Source: Phycisphaerales bacterium
GTDB taxonomy: Bacteria; Planctomycetota; Phycisphaerae; Phycisphaerales; UBA1924
Direction: 5' to 3'
DNA length: 32,957 nucleotides
NCBI GenBank assembly: GCA_016764895.1
Contig: JAESRA010000089.1
Span: 1-32,957 of the forward strand
Shown here in pieces: positions 1 through 7,467 of the stretch (positions within the stretch are counted from its first letter, which is position 1; each line of letters opens with the position of its first letter). The translations under genes and the position numbers were made by a program. The notes under the pieces were generated by a model. The model made no database searches. It was not told the DNA's origin and saw only the letters and a list, made by a program, of their open reading frames with translations.

Positions 1-250
1 CAAACCCCCCAAACCCCCCCAGGCCCGCCAGCAGCACTACATCCGGATTCTCCGAACTCAGCATGTGCCGAAGATCATTCTGAACCTCGCAGCCAAATCC
101 TTGAGCAACCGCCCCTGATTGAGCAGAAACAGGACATCCCGCCCCAATAACCTCGATCCCACCATGAGACAACACCCCCTTGAGCATTTCAACCTGCTCC
201 AAATTCGCCCATATCATGGCCGTCGCTGTGTTCATAAACCCATTATACAT
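1..250 (-). CDS. Partial gene: probable Gfo/Idh-like Rossmann-fold protein (N-terminal part)
   Basis: The minus strand is open from the window edge back to a TGA at 319-317. The readable part ends in a pattern typical of the NAD-binding half of Gfo/Idh/MocA oxidoreductases: a strand IEVIGAG, then an Ala/Gly-rich helix, GFGCEV, a helix with LRHML, and NPDVVLLAG. The start is uncertain. ATG at 250 is used here; ATG 235 and ATG 187 are in frame, and ATG 187 has GGAG at 200-197 in front of it. Codons upstream of 250 (to about 274) still look protein-like, so a TTG or GTG start nearer the RNase P promoter is possible. The gene runs off the left edge, so the catalytic half cannot be seen. Family assignment is from pattern only and is tentative. 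Confidence 0.45.
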   Translation of the reverse strand, partial: MYNGFMNTATAMIWANLEQVEMLKGVLSHGGIEVIGAGCPVSAQSGAVAQGFGCEVQNDLRHMLSSENPDVVLLAGLGGFGGF

Positions 251-260
251 AAAAACCAAC

Positions 261-297
261 GACCCTGCACGCAAGTTGCCCCGTATAATCACCACAA
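261..297 (+). promoter_or_regulatory. Probable promoter of the RNase P RNA gene
   Basis: A perfect TATAAT lies at 284-289, about 7 bases before the deduced 5' end of the RNase P RNA (about 298). The position expected for a -35 box with a 17-base spacer (261-266, GACCCT) matches TTGACA poorly, so the promoter depends on the -10 box or on another sigma preference. The site lies in the upstream region, possibly within the first codons, of the divergent minus-strand gene. Confidence 0.6.
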
Positions 298-798
298 GAT
301 GCAGCAAGGCGGCTGCTCATGAATGAACCTCATCCATGGGAGGAAAGTCCGAGCACGAAAGAACACGGCGGTGGGTAACCCCCACCCGTCTCAAAACCGA
401 CCTCATCGAAAGATCAGAATCGGCGGCTGGAGACGAGGGAAAGTGCCACAGAAAACAAACCCCCGATGGCCAGGTAGAACGGGCTTCCAGCCCGTTTCCA
501 ACTCGGCACAGGGAAGGGTGAAAAGGTGCGGTAAGAGCGCACCGCCCGATTGGTGACAATCGGGGCAAGGTAAACCCCGCCGCGTGCAAGCCCAAGCAGA
601 TCCTCTCACCTCCGGGTGAATCCCTTGTTCGGGGACCGCAGGATCGGGTAGGGTGCTGGGAGCATCACGCTCCTCATCGCATTGGCAACACTGCGAGCAG
701 AGAAATAGTCGCCCAGTTGGTCAGGTCCGATCCAGCCCCCGTCAAAAGGAAGATCGGAAACCACCCAACGGACAAAACTCGGCTTACCAGTTGCATCC
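298..798 (+). ncRNA. rnpB: RNase P RNA (bacterial type A), with extended variable helices
   Basis: This is the catalytic RNA of ribonuclease P, which cuts the 5' leader from pre-tRNAs. Conserved segments appear in the right order: GAGGAAAGTCCG (340-351), ACAGAAAAC (448-456), the block AAGGGTGAAAAGGTGCGG followed by TAAGAGCGCACCG (514-544), GGCAAGGTAAACCCC (564-578), GGATCGGGTAGG (641-653), and ACAAAACTCGGCTTA (772-786). The ends close by P1 pairing of GATGCA at 298-303 with TTGCATC at 791-797. At about 500 bases it is longer than the usual 350-420. Extra length lies in the P12 region, which holds a REP-like palindrome at 474-497, and near the 3' end, where TCCGATC and GATCGGA (726-758) can form an extended P18-type helix. 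Reading frames over this gene are not real. Confidence 0.95.
474..497 (+). repeat. REP-like palindrome inside the P12 region of RNase P RNA
   Basis: GTAG at 474-477 is followed directly by arms AACGGGCT (478-485) and AGCCCGTT (489-496) around a 3-base loop TCC. The form, a GTAG head plus a GC-rich palindrome, is that of REP elements mobilised by RAYT transposases; I recall similar GGGCTTCCAGCCC palindromes scattered in planctomycete genomes. It falls between GATGGCC and AGGGTGAAA, where E. coli RNase P RNA has its P12 hairpin. Whether it was inserted as a mobile element or only looks like one cannot be settled from a single copy. Confidence 0.5.
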
Positions 799-808
799 AG
801 CCGCAATC

Positions 809-847
809 GCACCCCTTGGGCACCCCCCAAGGGGTGCGGCCTTTTTT
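809..847 (+). terminator. Intrinsic terminator of the RNase P RNA gene
   Basis: A 12-bp stem, GCACCCCTTGGG (809-820) with CCCAAGGGGTGC (826-837), with a 5-base loop, followed by CGGCC.TTTTTT-type T-run at 842-847. It lies just after the deduced 3' end of the RNA. The reverse direction has no T-run, so it serves the plus strand. Confidence 0.85.
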
Positions 848-870
848 ACTAAAATGAGATTGATGGGTGC

Positions 871-898
871 CCCGACTCGCCGCTTCGGCGCAGTCGGG
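871..898. terminator. GC-rich hairpin between the RNase P terminator and the permease end
   Basis: CCCGACT-CGCCG (871-882) pairs with CGGCG-C-AGTCGGG (886-898) around a short CTT loop. It lies 8 bases beyond the stop codon of the minus-strand permease, so it may end or protect that transcript. No T-run follows on the minus strand and only TTT on the plus strand, so efficiency as an intrinsic terminator is doubtful. Confidence 0.4.
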
Positions 899-905
899 TT
901 TCATC

Positions 906-2507
906 CTACCCCACATGCTTCGGATCAAACGCATCCTGCAAAGCATCCGTCAGCACATTAAACGCCAGCACCAATACAAACATAAAGAAGGTCGCCGCCC
1001 CAATCTGCCAAAAGAACCCCGACACAACCTCAGACTTCGACTGATTAATCATAATCCCCCAACTCGCCCCTTCTTTGAGCCCAAGCCCCAAAAAGGTCAA
1101 CACCACTTCCCCCTTGATCGCCCCAATAAACAGCAGCGACATATTGATAAAAATCAGGTGCGAAGTATTCGGAATGATGTGCCGCGTAAGAATCCGCCAG
1201 TTCGACGCTCCAAGCGCCTGAGCCGCCTGCACATAGTCCAGCGACCGCAACTTGAGTGCCTCACCCCGCGTCACCCGGCAAGGCCCAATCCAAAAAGTCA
1301 ACGAAAACGCCACATACAAAGGCACCAACGACCCCTCAAAGATCGACCCCGTAAACATAAACGCCAAAACAACCAACAGCACCAAATACGGAATCGACGA
1401 AAAGGTCGAGTACAACCAAATCACCATATGATCCAAGAATCCGCCAAAGTACCCCGCCGCCGCACCAATGAGTGATCCAAACAGCACCGCAATCACCGAA
1501 ACCACCACCCCCACCTGAATCGCAATCTTCGCCGAGTACAACCCACGCAACAAAATCGACCGCCCTTGCTGATCCGTCCCAAGCATCATCCGCAGCCGGT
1601 AGATCACCCCGCCAACCCCACCAGGCATCGGATACAACTCCGCCAACATCGGCTCAAGTTCATCCAGCGTCCCCGCCACCGCCCCATCAATCCCAGGCCC
1701 CGCCGCCTCCACCGCATCATTGAGCCGCTCAACCAACCCCGCATCATAAATCGGATCCATAGGCGAAAAATCAAAAGCCGCATCCATCGCCTCTTCAAGC
1801 AACCCCAAATCCAGCCCCGCCAGCACATCACCCTCCGGCGACCCCTCCCCATACTCATCAACCAAAATCAACAACTCATCAAGCGTCAACGCAACTTCTT
1901 CCCCAGCAATCTCCCATTCCTCAGTCCCCTCCTCAGCCGCCTCAAACTCAGCCCGAAACTCCACCAACTTCTCAATCGCAATCGTCATCTGAGGCAACGC
2001 ATCACGCAACTTCCGATACCCCGCCTGACGATCCAAAACCAACTGCGTCCGCTCATACAACGCCCGAATCTCATCCACAGGCAAATCCACCACCCGCCGC
2101 TCAGCAAACGAAACCGATTCCCGAATATCCTCCATCGACCGCGCTTCAGTCCCCCCACCAGTACCAGGCCCTTCATCAATCTCCTCAAACATCTTGTTCA
2201 AGTTCCGAAGATAAAACCCAACCTGCTCCATCCGCTTGGTCGGCTCAGACCGAATCCCAAACCCCGGCTCATTACTCGCCCCCACCCGGTCAAGTGTCCG
2301 CTCCGGAAGCATCGCCCCAAACAACGATTCCCCCTGCCGAAAATCAAACGCTCCACTCTTGACCCCAACCCAGTTCACCCCCTGCATCAGCGTAATCCAT
2401 CCAAACAAAAGCATGTACAGCGAAATAATCCCCATCGCAAAAATGGTCATCTTCCGCCCAAACAACTTCCGCAACGCAGGCGACTCTTGTATCCGATCAC
2501 GAATCAT
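906..2507 (-). CDS. Peptide-type ABC transporter permease (OppC/DppC family) with a 260-residue insertion
   Basis: One of two membrane subunits of a peptide/nickel-type ABC importer. The 533-residue protein has one membrane helix at about 20-45 and, from residue 309, the family hallmark LGTDQQGRS followed by five or so membrane helices. The EAA loop that contacts the ATPase is at about 416-446 (EALKLRSLDYVQAAQALGAS). Family members are usually near 300 residues. The surplus, about residues 50-305, sits between the first helix and the LGTD motif, so it should face the periplasm; it is rich in Glu and Asp and predicted by eye to be mostly helical. The start ATG overlaps the stop of the upstream permease (ATGA, 2507-2504), implying translational coupling. 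No ATPase gene follows; the next gene is RNase P RNA on the other strand. Confidence 0.9.
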   Translation of the reverse strand: MIRDRIQESPALRKLFGRKMTIFAMGIISLYMLLFGWITLMQGVNWVGVKSGAFDFRQGESLFGAMLPERTLDRVGASNEPGFGIRSEPTKRMEQVGFYLRNLNKMFEEIDEGPGTGGGTEARSMEDIRESVSFAERRVVDLPVDEIRALYERTQLVLDRQAGYRKLRDALPQMTIAIEKLVEFRAEFEAAEEGTEEWEIAGEEVALTLDELLILVDEYGEGSPEGDVLAGLDLGLLEEAMDAAFDFSPMDPIYDAGLVERLNDAVEAAGPGIDGAVAGTLDELEPMLAELYPMPGGVGGVIYRLRMMLGTDQQGRSILLRGLYSAKIAIQVGVVVSVIAVLFGSLIGAAAGYFGGFLDHMVIWLYSTFSSIPYLVLLVVLAFMFTGSIFEGSLVPLYVAFSLTFWIGPCRVTRGEALKLRSLDYVQAAQALGASNWRILTRHIIPNTSHLIFINMSLLFIGAIKGEVVLTFLGLGLKEGASWGIMINQSKSEVVSGFFWQIGAATFFMFVLVLAFNVLTDALQDAFDPKHVG

Positions 2508-3532
2508 GACAACCTCACCCGTGGATCAACCATCGCATACAGCACATCAGTCAAAATATTCGAAGCAATAAACAACGCCGTAAACAAAGCCGTGAAGGTC
2601 TGAATCACTGGAAAATCCTTCGCACTGATCGCACTAATCAAGGTCCGCCCCATCCCCGGAATCCCAAAATACACCTCAACCAAAATCGACCCCGTAATAA
2701 TAAACGGCAGCGAAATCATGATCCGAGTAATAATCGGAATCATCGCATTCTTGAGCATATGAACAAACATCACCCGCCCAGTACTGGCGCCCTTGGCCTT
2801 GGCCGTCCGAATGTAGTCCTTGGCAGACTCTTCCACCATCACCGCACGATAAAACCGCGTGTCATACCCAAGCGACACAATCACATTGATCATCACAGGC
2901 AGCATACAAAACGCCACCCAGTTCATCGGATTGAAGAAGAAAAACACACTCTCCCCCGCCGACGCATCCACCGTCACCTGAAAAGGCCACCCGCTAATGG
3001 CCTGCCCAGGCACAAACGCACCAAAGTACTGACCCAAAATAATGTACACCAGCACCGAAATACTCATCCCAATCACCGCAATAAACATCAGCGTCCGATC
3101 AATCGCCTTGCCACGATTAAACGCCGACACCAATCCCACACAAATCGAAATCAACGCCGACATCACCAAGGTCGGAATCGTAATCGCCATCGAAGGCGGA
3201 ATCGCATTGCCAATCATCCGAGAAACGGGCAACCCCTGATCCCAACTCCGCGTCGTCTTCCGAGTCCAATCCCCAGCCACTTCCCCCTCTTCAAGCTCCT
3301 CAATCGGCTTCCAAATCAACGCCAGATCACGCAAGAATATCCCATACTGCATATAAAACGGCTTATCGAGCCCCATCTCCTCAGTCAACAACTGAATCTG
3401 CTCAGGCCCAGCATTCTTGCCCAACTGCGCAGAAACCGGGTCATTGACCCGCAACGCCGCCATCACCACAAGAATGATCGCAAGAAACACCGGTATGTTG
3501 TACAGCGTCCGCCGGATAATGTAATTCAGCAC
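2504..3532 (-). CDS. Peptide-type ABC transporter permease (OppB/DppB family)
   Basis: Partner permease of the OppC-type subunit. The 342-residue protein begins with the family pattern MLNYIIRRTLYNIPVF (first helix), has EEMGLDKPFYMQYGIFL after it, and carries the EAA loop at about 238-262 (VEESAKDYIRTAKAKGAS) before FGIPGMGRTL. It ends in the usual VDPRVRLS-type tail. Its start is GTG at 3532, chosen because GGAG lies 8 bases before it (TCTGGAG) and the protein matches the family from residue 1. Two modest insertions are seen, near 78-105 (acidic) and 178-205 (periplasmic loop). It is the second gene of the operon, 59 bases after the binding protein gene, and overlaps the next gene by four bases. 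The transported substrate is not deducible. Confidence 0.92.
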   Translation of the reverse strand: MLNYIIRRTLYNIPVFLAIILVVMAALRVNDPVSAQLGKNAGPEQIQLLTEEMGLDKPFYMQYGIFLRDLALIWKPIEELEEGEVAGDWTRKTTRSWDQGLPVSRMIGNAIPPSMAITIPTLVMSALISICVGLVSAFNRGKAIDRTLMFIAVIGMSISVLVYIILGQYFGAFVPGQAISGWPFQVTVDASAGESVFFFFNPMNWVAFCMLPVMINVIVSLGYDTRFYRAVMVEESAKDYIRTAKAKGASTGRVMFVHMLKNAMIPIITRIMISLPFIITGSILVEVYFGIPGMGRTLISAISAKDFPVIQTFTALFTALFIASNILTDVLYAMVDPRVRLS

Positions 3533-3591
3533 AAATCAGACTCCAGATACAAAGAACTCAGCGCCCATTCAGGGCCCCCATCATAGAGCCA

Positions 3592-5376
3592 TCATTCCCG
3601 CTTGGAGTCATCCACATCCAGATACTTGAACCACCCATAAAACCGCTCCGTCGGCTTACAATTCAGCAACCAAGGACTAATCAAGTAAAACCGCTCCCGC
3701 GCCATCCCCCCAACATACACGCAGTCATCCAAAACCATGTCCCGCATCTTCTCATAAATCGCGGTCCGCTCATCACTAGGCCCCATCGTCAAAATCTGCT
3801 CATACATCGCGTCATACTCAGGACGCTTGTAGTTGTAGTGATTCGACCCAGGCGACTCATTAGGCCCATAGAACAACGCCAGATTATTCTCCCCATCAGG
3901 ATAATCACTCCCCCAAGCAAACCCAAACATCGGCCCTTGCTTCTTATTGATCGACTCAATCAGCGTCGAAAAATCCATAAACACCGGCTCAAACTTGATG
4001 TTCACTTCCTCAAGCTGCCGCTTCACAAGCTCCGCAACAGCATTATTAATCGTACTCTGGCTCGTCAAGAACCGAATCGCAGGCAGCCCCTCTCCATCAG
4101 GATACCCCGCCTCAGCAAGCATCTCCCGCGCCTTGGCGATATTGCGCCCGCGAGCCGCCGCCGGCGAATACCCATTCTCAGGATGCCCATCAAGCCCCGG
4201 AGGAATCGGACCATCATACACAATCCGTCGCCCATTATAAAAAGTCTCATTGATCTCATCAAGATCAATCGCATACGAAATCGCCCGCCGCAACGCCCGC
4301 TTCTCAGGCGTATACCCACCAAGCAACTCGTCCTCCATATTGAACCCACGGAAGGTAAAGTCCAACAACTTATTGGCATGAGGCCGCATCCCGCGACGCA
4401 AATACTCCTCTTTCAACTCCTTTGATGATCGATCAAAAGCATCCGTAAAGTAATCTTCAGGCACCTGCGAATACCCAAGATTCCCCGCATTGAACTCCAG
4501 CCACATCGGCTGATCCTCAATAAACATCGTAAACTCAATCCGATCAACAAACGGCACCCGTTTCCCCGCAGCCCGATGCAACCTCGCCCGCTTATCTTCC
4601 CGCGACCATTCATCCCGGTCTGGGTACAACACTTCGTGATAGTTCGGATTCCGATCCGCCGTCAGCGATTGCTTCCGAACCCAAGTATCCAATATAAATG
4701 GCCCAGTCCCCACCGGATTCTCCGCAAAGTCTTCCCCATAAAACTCCACCGCTTCACGCGCTACAACTGAAGTCTGAAACATCCCCAAAACATACAAAAA
4801 CCGATACACCGGCTTCTGCAACACAATCTCAAACTCCAGATCACTGATCTTCACAAACCCTTCAACCGGCGCATCATAATCAAAATCCGCCGCAGCATTC
4901 TGTACATCCTTATAGCTGTCAAACCCCTTGATCGTGTCAGCCAGCAACCACCAGTTCTCCAACTTGTGCTCATCATCAGCAATCCGCTTCAACGAATAAA
5001 ACACATCATCAGCCCGAATCTGCCGTCCCTTCCCACCAGGAAAACATTCATCATCATGAAAATACACTTCATCCTTAAGTTTGAACCGCCAAGTCGTCCC
5101 CCCATCATCGGTCGTAGGCATCTCAGCAAGCAGCAACGGCTCCATCTCCATCGGACTCGCATACTTATTCGTCAGCAAAGTCTCATAGAACTGAGCGCAC
5201 GCCATGTTGTCATAAGTCGTCGATCCTTCAACCGGATCCAAACTCTTGGGCCCATCGGTCCGAATCGGCAACTGAATCACTTTCAAATCTTCTTTCTCGG
5301 CCGCCACAGCAGACCCAGAACCCAAAGCACACAACACGCTCAAGCCCAACGCAACGACTTTCCGAGAAATCAGCAT
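3592..5376 (-). CDS. Extracellular solute-binding protein, family 5 (OppA/DppA-like)
   Basis: A 594-residue periplasmic receptor for the two permeases downstream. Residues 1-25 form a Sec signal peptide with a probable signal peptidase I site after GSAVA; there is no lipobox, so it should be soluble in the periplasm. The mature part has the family 5 pattern: a start with LDPVEGSTTYDN, then WRFKLKDEVYFHDDECF, ADDVFYSLKRIAD, and ENPVGTGPFILDTW near the first lobe, with ALRRAISYAIDLDEI and the EAGYPDGEG segment in the second. Length is normal to slightly long for the family. A strong AAGGAGGA at 5383-5390 fixes the start. It heads the operon binding protein-OppB-OppC. Family 5 proteins bind oligopeptides, dipeptides, nickel chelates or sugars, so the ligand is open. 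Confidence 0.92.
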   Translation of the reverse strand: MLISRKVVALGLSVLCALGSGSAVAAEKEDLKVIQLPIRTDGPKSLDPVEGSTTYDNMACAQFYETLLTNKYASPMEMEPLLLAEMPTTDDGGTTWRFKLKDEVYFHDDECFPGGKGRQIRADDVFYSLKRIADDEHKLENWWLLADTIKGFDSYKDVQNAAADFDYDAPVEGFVKISDLEFEIVLQKPVYRFLYVLGMFQTSVVAREAVEFYGEDFAENPVGTGPFILDTWVRKQSLTADRNPNYHEVLYPDRDEWSREDKRARLHRAAGKRVPFVDRIEFTMFIEDQPMWLEFNAGNLGYSQVPEDYFTDAFDRSSKELKEEYLRRGMRPHANKLLDFTFRGFNMEDELLGGYTPEKRALRRAISYAIDLDEINETFYNGRRIVYDGPIPPGLDGHPENGYSPAAARGRNIAKAREMLAEAGYPDGEGLPAIRFLTSQSTINNAVAELVKRQLEEVNIKFEPVFMDFSTLIESINKKQGPMFGFAWGSDYPDGENNLALFYGPNESPGSNHYNYKRPEYDAMYEQILTMGPSDERTAIYEKMRDMVLDDCVYVGGMARERFYLISPWLLNCKPTERFYGWFKYLDVDDSKRE

Positions 5377-5540
5377 TCAAAATCCTCCTTTGGTCAATTC
5401 AAGGCAATATCGCCGAGCATAAAACCAGTGACCTCATACTATGCGAAGTATCCCAAAGAATACCCCGCACCTCAAATCCACCCATTCTCACCCCAAAACC
5501 GCGCCAATCCCCTCCCACCTGACCATAATTCGAAATACAA
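5377..5540. promoter_or_regulatory. Divergent intergenic region with a short inverted repeat
   Basis: This region separates the minus-strand binding protein gene from the plus-strand PLP enzyme gene. It holds an inverted repeat ATACT-ATGCGA-AGTAT at 5436-5451, about 60 bases before the binding protein start, which could be an operator. I see no convincing -35/-10 pair in either direction, and no clear ribosome binding site before the ATG at 5541. Confidence 0.3.
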
Positions 5541-6656
5541 ATGCCCAATCCACCCTCCCAATCCGCCACAGCAACCCATGTCACCCGCAACGACTCAGCA
5601 GGCAACAGTCATACCCACCTCACCTTCGGAGGCTGCAACTACCTCGGACTCGCCCACCACCCCGAAGTCATCGCATCCACACAATCCGCCCTAACCACCT
5701 ACGGACTCTCAACTTCCGCCTCTCGACAAACCACCGGAAACGCCCAGCCCCACAGCGATCTCGAAGCAGCCCTTTCAGCATTCACCGGCTTTGCCGATGC
5801 CCTCCTCCTCCCCGACGGCTACACCGCCAACCTCGCAGCCCTCCAAGGGCTTGCCGCCCTCGGAATCAAAAACGCCGTCATCGACGCCCGCGCCCACGCC
5901 TCGCTCAAAGACGCCGCCCATCTCGCCCAAATGACCATCCACACCTACGAACACCTCAATCCAAATCACGCCCACCAAATCCTCCAAACCCTCACCGAGC
6001 CTTCAGTCATCCTCACCGACGCTGTATTCACCACCGACGGCGACCTAGCACCACTCACCCAACTCCTCAATACCATCGGCCACCACATCCTCCTCATCGA
6101 CGACTGCCACGGCTTCACCGTCCTAGGCCATCAAGGACGAGGCACCGCCGATCACTTCAATCTCTTGCATCCAAACCTCATGATGACCACCACCCTCGTC
6201 AAAGGCCTCGGCTGCGCCGGCGGCGTGGTCCTCGGTTCCCCGCAGTATGTCGGCGCATCACGCGATCATTCAACCGCCTACATCTGCACCACCCCCGCCT
6301 CACCCGCCCTTGCCGCCGGTGCAATCACATCCCTAAACATCCTCCAATCCCAACCCAATATTCACAAACAACTCCTCAACAACATCAACAACACCCGCAC
6401 CATGCTCGGCAACCACAACATCAAAACCCACAACCACCCAACCCCCATCTTCGCCTTCACCCTCGGCACCGAAGTCGACATGCTCAACATCGAGCAATCA
6501 CTCCTCGCACAAAACATCATCCTCCCCCTCATGCAATACCCCAACGGCCCAGCCCCAACCTACTTCCGCCTCTCCATAAACGCCTCCCACACCCAAGCCC
6601 ACATCGACCAACTCAACCACGCACTCACCAAAGCACTGGATACACAACTCGCATGA
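5541..6656 (+). CDS. PLP-dependent alpha-oxoamine synthase-type enzyme (BioF/Kbl-like)
   Basis: A fold type I PLP enzyme of 371 residues. Enzymes of this family (8-amino-7-oxononanoate synthase, glycine C-acetyltransferase, serine palmitoyltransferase) condense an amino acid with an acyl-CoA. Signs are NYLGLAHHPEV near 33-43, the PLP-stacking His region ARAHASLKDAA (His119), DDCHGFTVLGHQGRG at 187-200 with the PLP-nitrogen Asp, and a candidate PLP lysine, Lys221 in LVKGLG. The usual Ser before that Lys (TxSKA) is Val here, and the protein is about 20-30 residues short at the N-terminus compared with BioF. No strong ribosome binding site is seen before the ATG. The next gene starts at 6653 inside its stop (ATGA). 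No biotin, sphingolipid or threonine genes are near, so the substrate is unknown. Confidence 0.8.
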   Translation: MPNPPSQSATATHVTRNDSAGNSHTHLTFGGCNYLGLAHHPEVIASTQSALTTYGLSTSASRQTTGNAQPHSDLEAALSAFTGFADALLLPDGYTANLAALQGLAALGIKNAVIDARAHASLKDAAHLAQMTIHTYEHLNPNHAHQILQTLTEPSVILTDAVFTTDGDLAPLTQLLNTIGHHILLIDDCHGFTVLGHQGRGTADHFNLLHPNLMMTTTLVKGLGCAGGVVLGSPQYVGASRDHSTAYICTTPASPALAAGAITSLNILQSQPNIHKQLLNNINNTRTMLGNHNIKTHNHPTPIFAFTLGTEVDMLNIEQSLLAQNIILPLMQYPNGPAPTYFRLSINASHTQAHIDQLNHALTKALDTQLA

Positions 6657-7459
6657 CCCTGCCGACCACCGAACTTCAATCCCGCCTCAACTTCGCCGCA
6701 ACAAACACCATGCCCTGCGCCAAACTCGCCCTCAAATGGTTCGGCAAAGACACCTTCACCCCAGACCACAAATCCGACGGCTCCCCCGTCACCATCGCCG
6801 ACAAAGCAATCGAAACCGAACTCCGCAAACGAATCGAAGAAACCTTCCCAAACGACGCCATCATCGGCGAAGAATTCGACGACAAACCAGGCACCAACGA
6901 CTACCAATGGATCATCGACCCAATCGACGGCACCATCTCCTTCGTCCAAGGCATCCCCCTCTTCGGCACCATGCTCGCCTGCCTCTACAAAGGCACCCCC
7001 GTCATCGGCGCCATCGCCATGCCCTGCTTGGACGAACTCGTCTACGCCGCAACTGGCCAAGGCTGCTTCCACCAAACCAACAACAACCCACCCATCCCAA
7101 CGCGAGTCAGCAACATTGACCAACTCGACCAAGCCATGGTCAACACCACATCTTCAATGTACTTCACAACACCAGCACAGCGCGCATGGTACAACCGGTT
7201 TGAAACAGCCAGTAAATATGTTCGCGGCCTCCCAGACTGCTACGCCTTCGTCCTGCTTGCCACCGGGCGAGTCGATGCGGTCATCGAACCGGTTGTTTCC
7301 ATTTGGGACATCGCCTCAGTCCCCCCAATCATCCACGAAGCCGGCGGCATAACCACCGACATCGCAGGCAACAACACCGTCCATAGCGGATCGGTACTCG
7401 CTGCAACTCCAGGCGTCCACAAACAACTTCTCAAACTGATCCAGTCGCAATCCGACTGA
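6653..7459 (+). CDS. hisN: Inositol-monophosphatase-family phosphatase, HisN-like (histidinol-phosphatase type)
   Basis: A 268-residue magnesium-dependent phosphomonoesterase. It shows the metal-binding Glu pair in IIGEEF (residues 73-74), the hallmark DPIDGT at 89-94 and WDIASVPPIIHEAGG near the C-terminus. The segment DPIDGTISFVQGIPLFGT closely follows the histidinol-phosphatase subgroup (DPIDGTKSFxxGxPLFGT), so removal of phosphate from L-histidinol phosphate is the best guess; inositol or another sugar phosphate is possible. The start is ATG 6653, which overlaps the preceding stop; the much longer open frame upstream (from 5441) is the shadow of the PLP enzyme gene. It ends 8 bases before the convergent multihaem gene. 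If it is HisN, pairing with a BioF-like enzyme is not a standard histidine operon. Confidence 0.78.
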   Translation: MTLPTTELQSRLNFAATNTMPCAKLALKWFGKDTFTPDHKSDGSPVTIADKAIETELRKRIEETFPNDAIIGEEFDDKPGTNDYQWIIDPIDGTISFVQGIPLFGTMLACLYKGTPVIGAIAMPCLDELVYAATGQGCFHQTNNNPPIPTRVSNIDQLDQAMVNTTSSMYFTTPAQRAWYNRFETASKYVRGLPDCYAFVLLATGRVDAVIEPVVSIWDIASVPPIIHEAGGITTDIAGNNTVHSGSVLAATPGVHKQLLKLIQSQSD

Positions 7460-7467
7460 ACTTGGCC

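Noticed and set aside
317-961. Several short open frames over the RNase P region
   Set aside because: The region is explained by RNase P RNA conserved segments and its terminator; the frames have no protein-like features.
1566-2603. 345-codon plus-strand frame opposite the OppC-type permease
   Set aside because: Low-complexity Arg/Pro/His composition without any domain pattern; it arises from the C-rich plus strand opposite a well-supported permease.
5441-7459. Very long plus-strand open frame of 672 codons
   Set aside because: Only its last 268 codons, from ATG 6653, are a gene. The first part is the shadow frame of the PLP enzyme gene and reads as Pro/His/Arg-rich nonsense.
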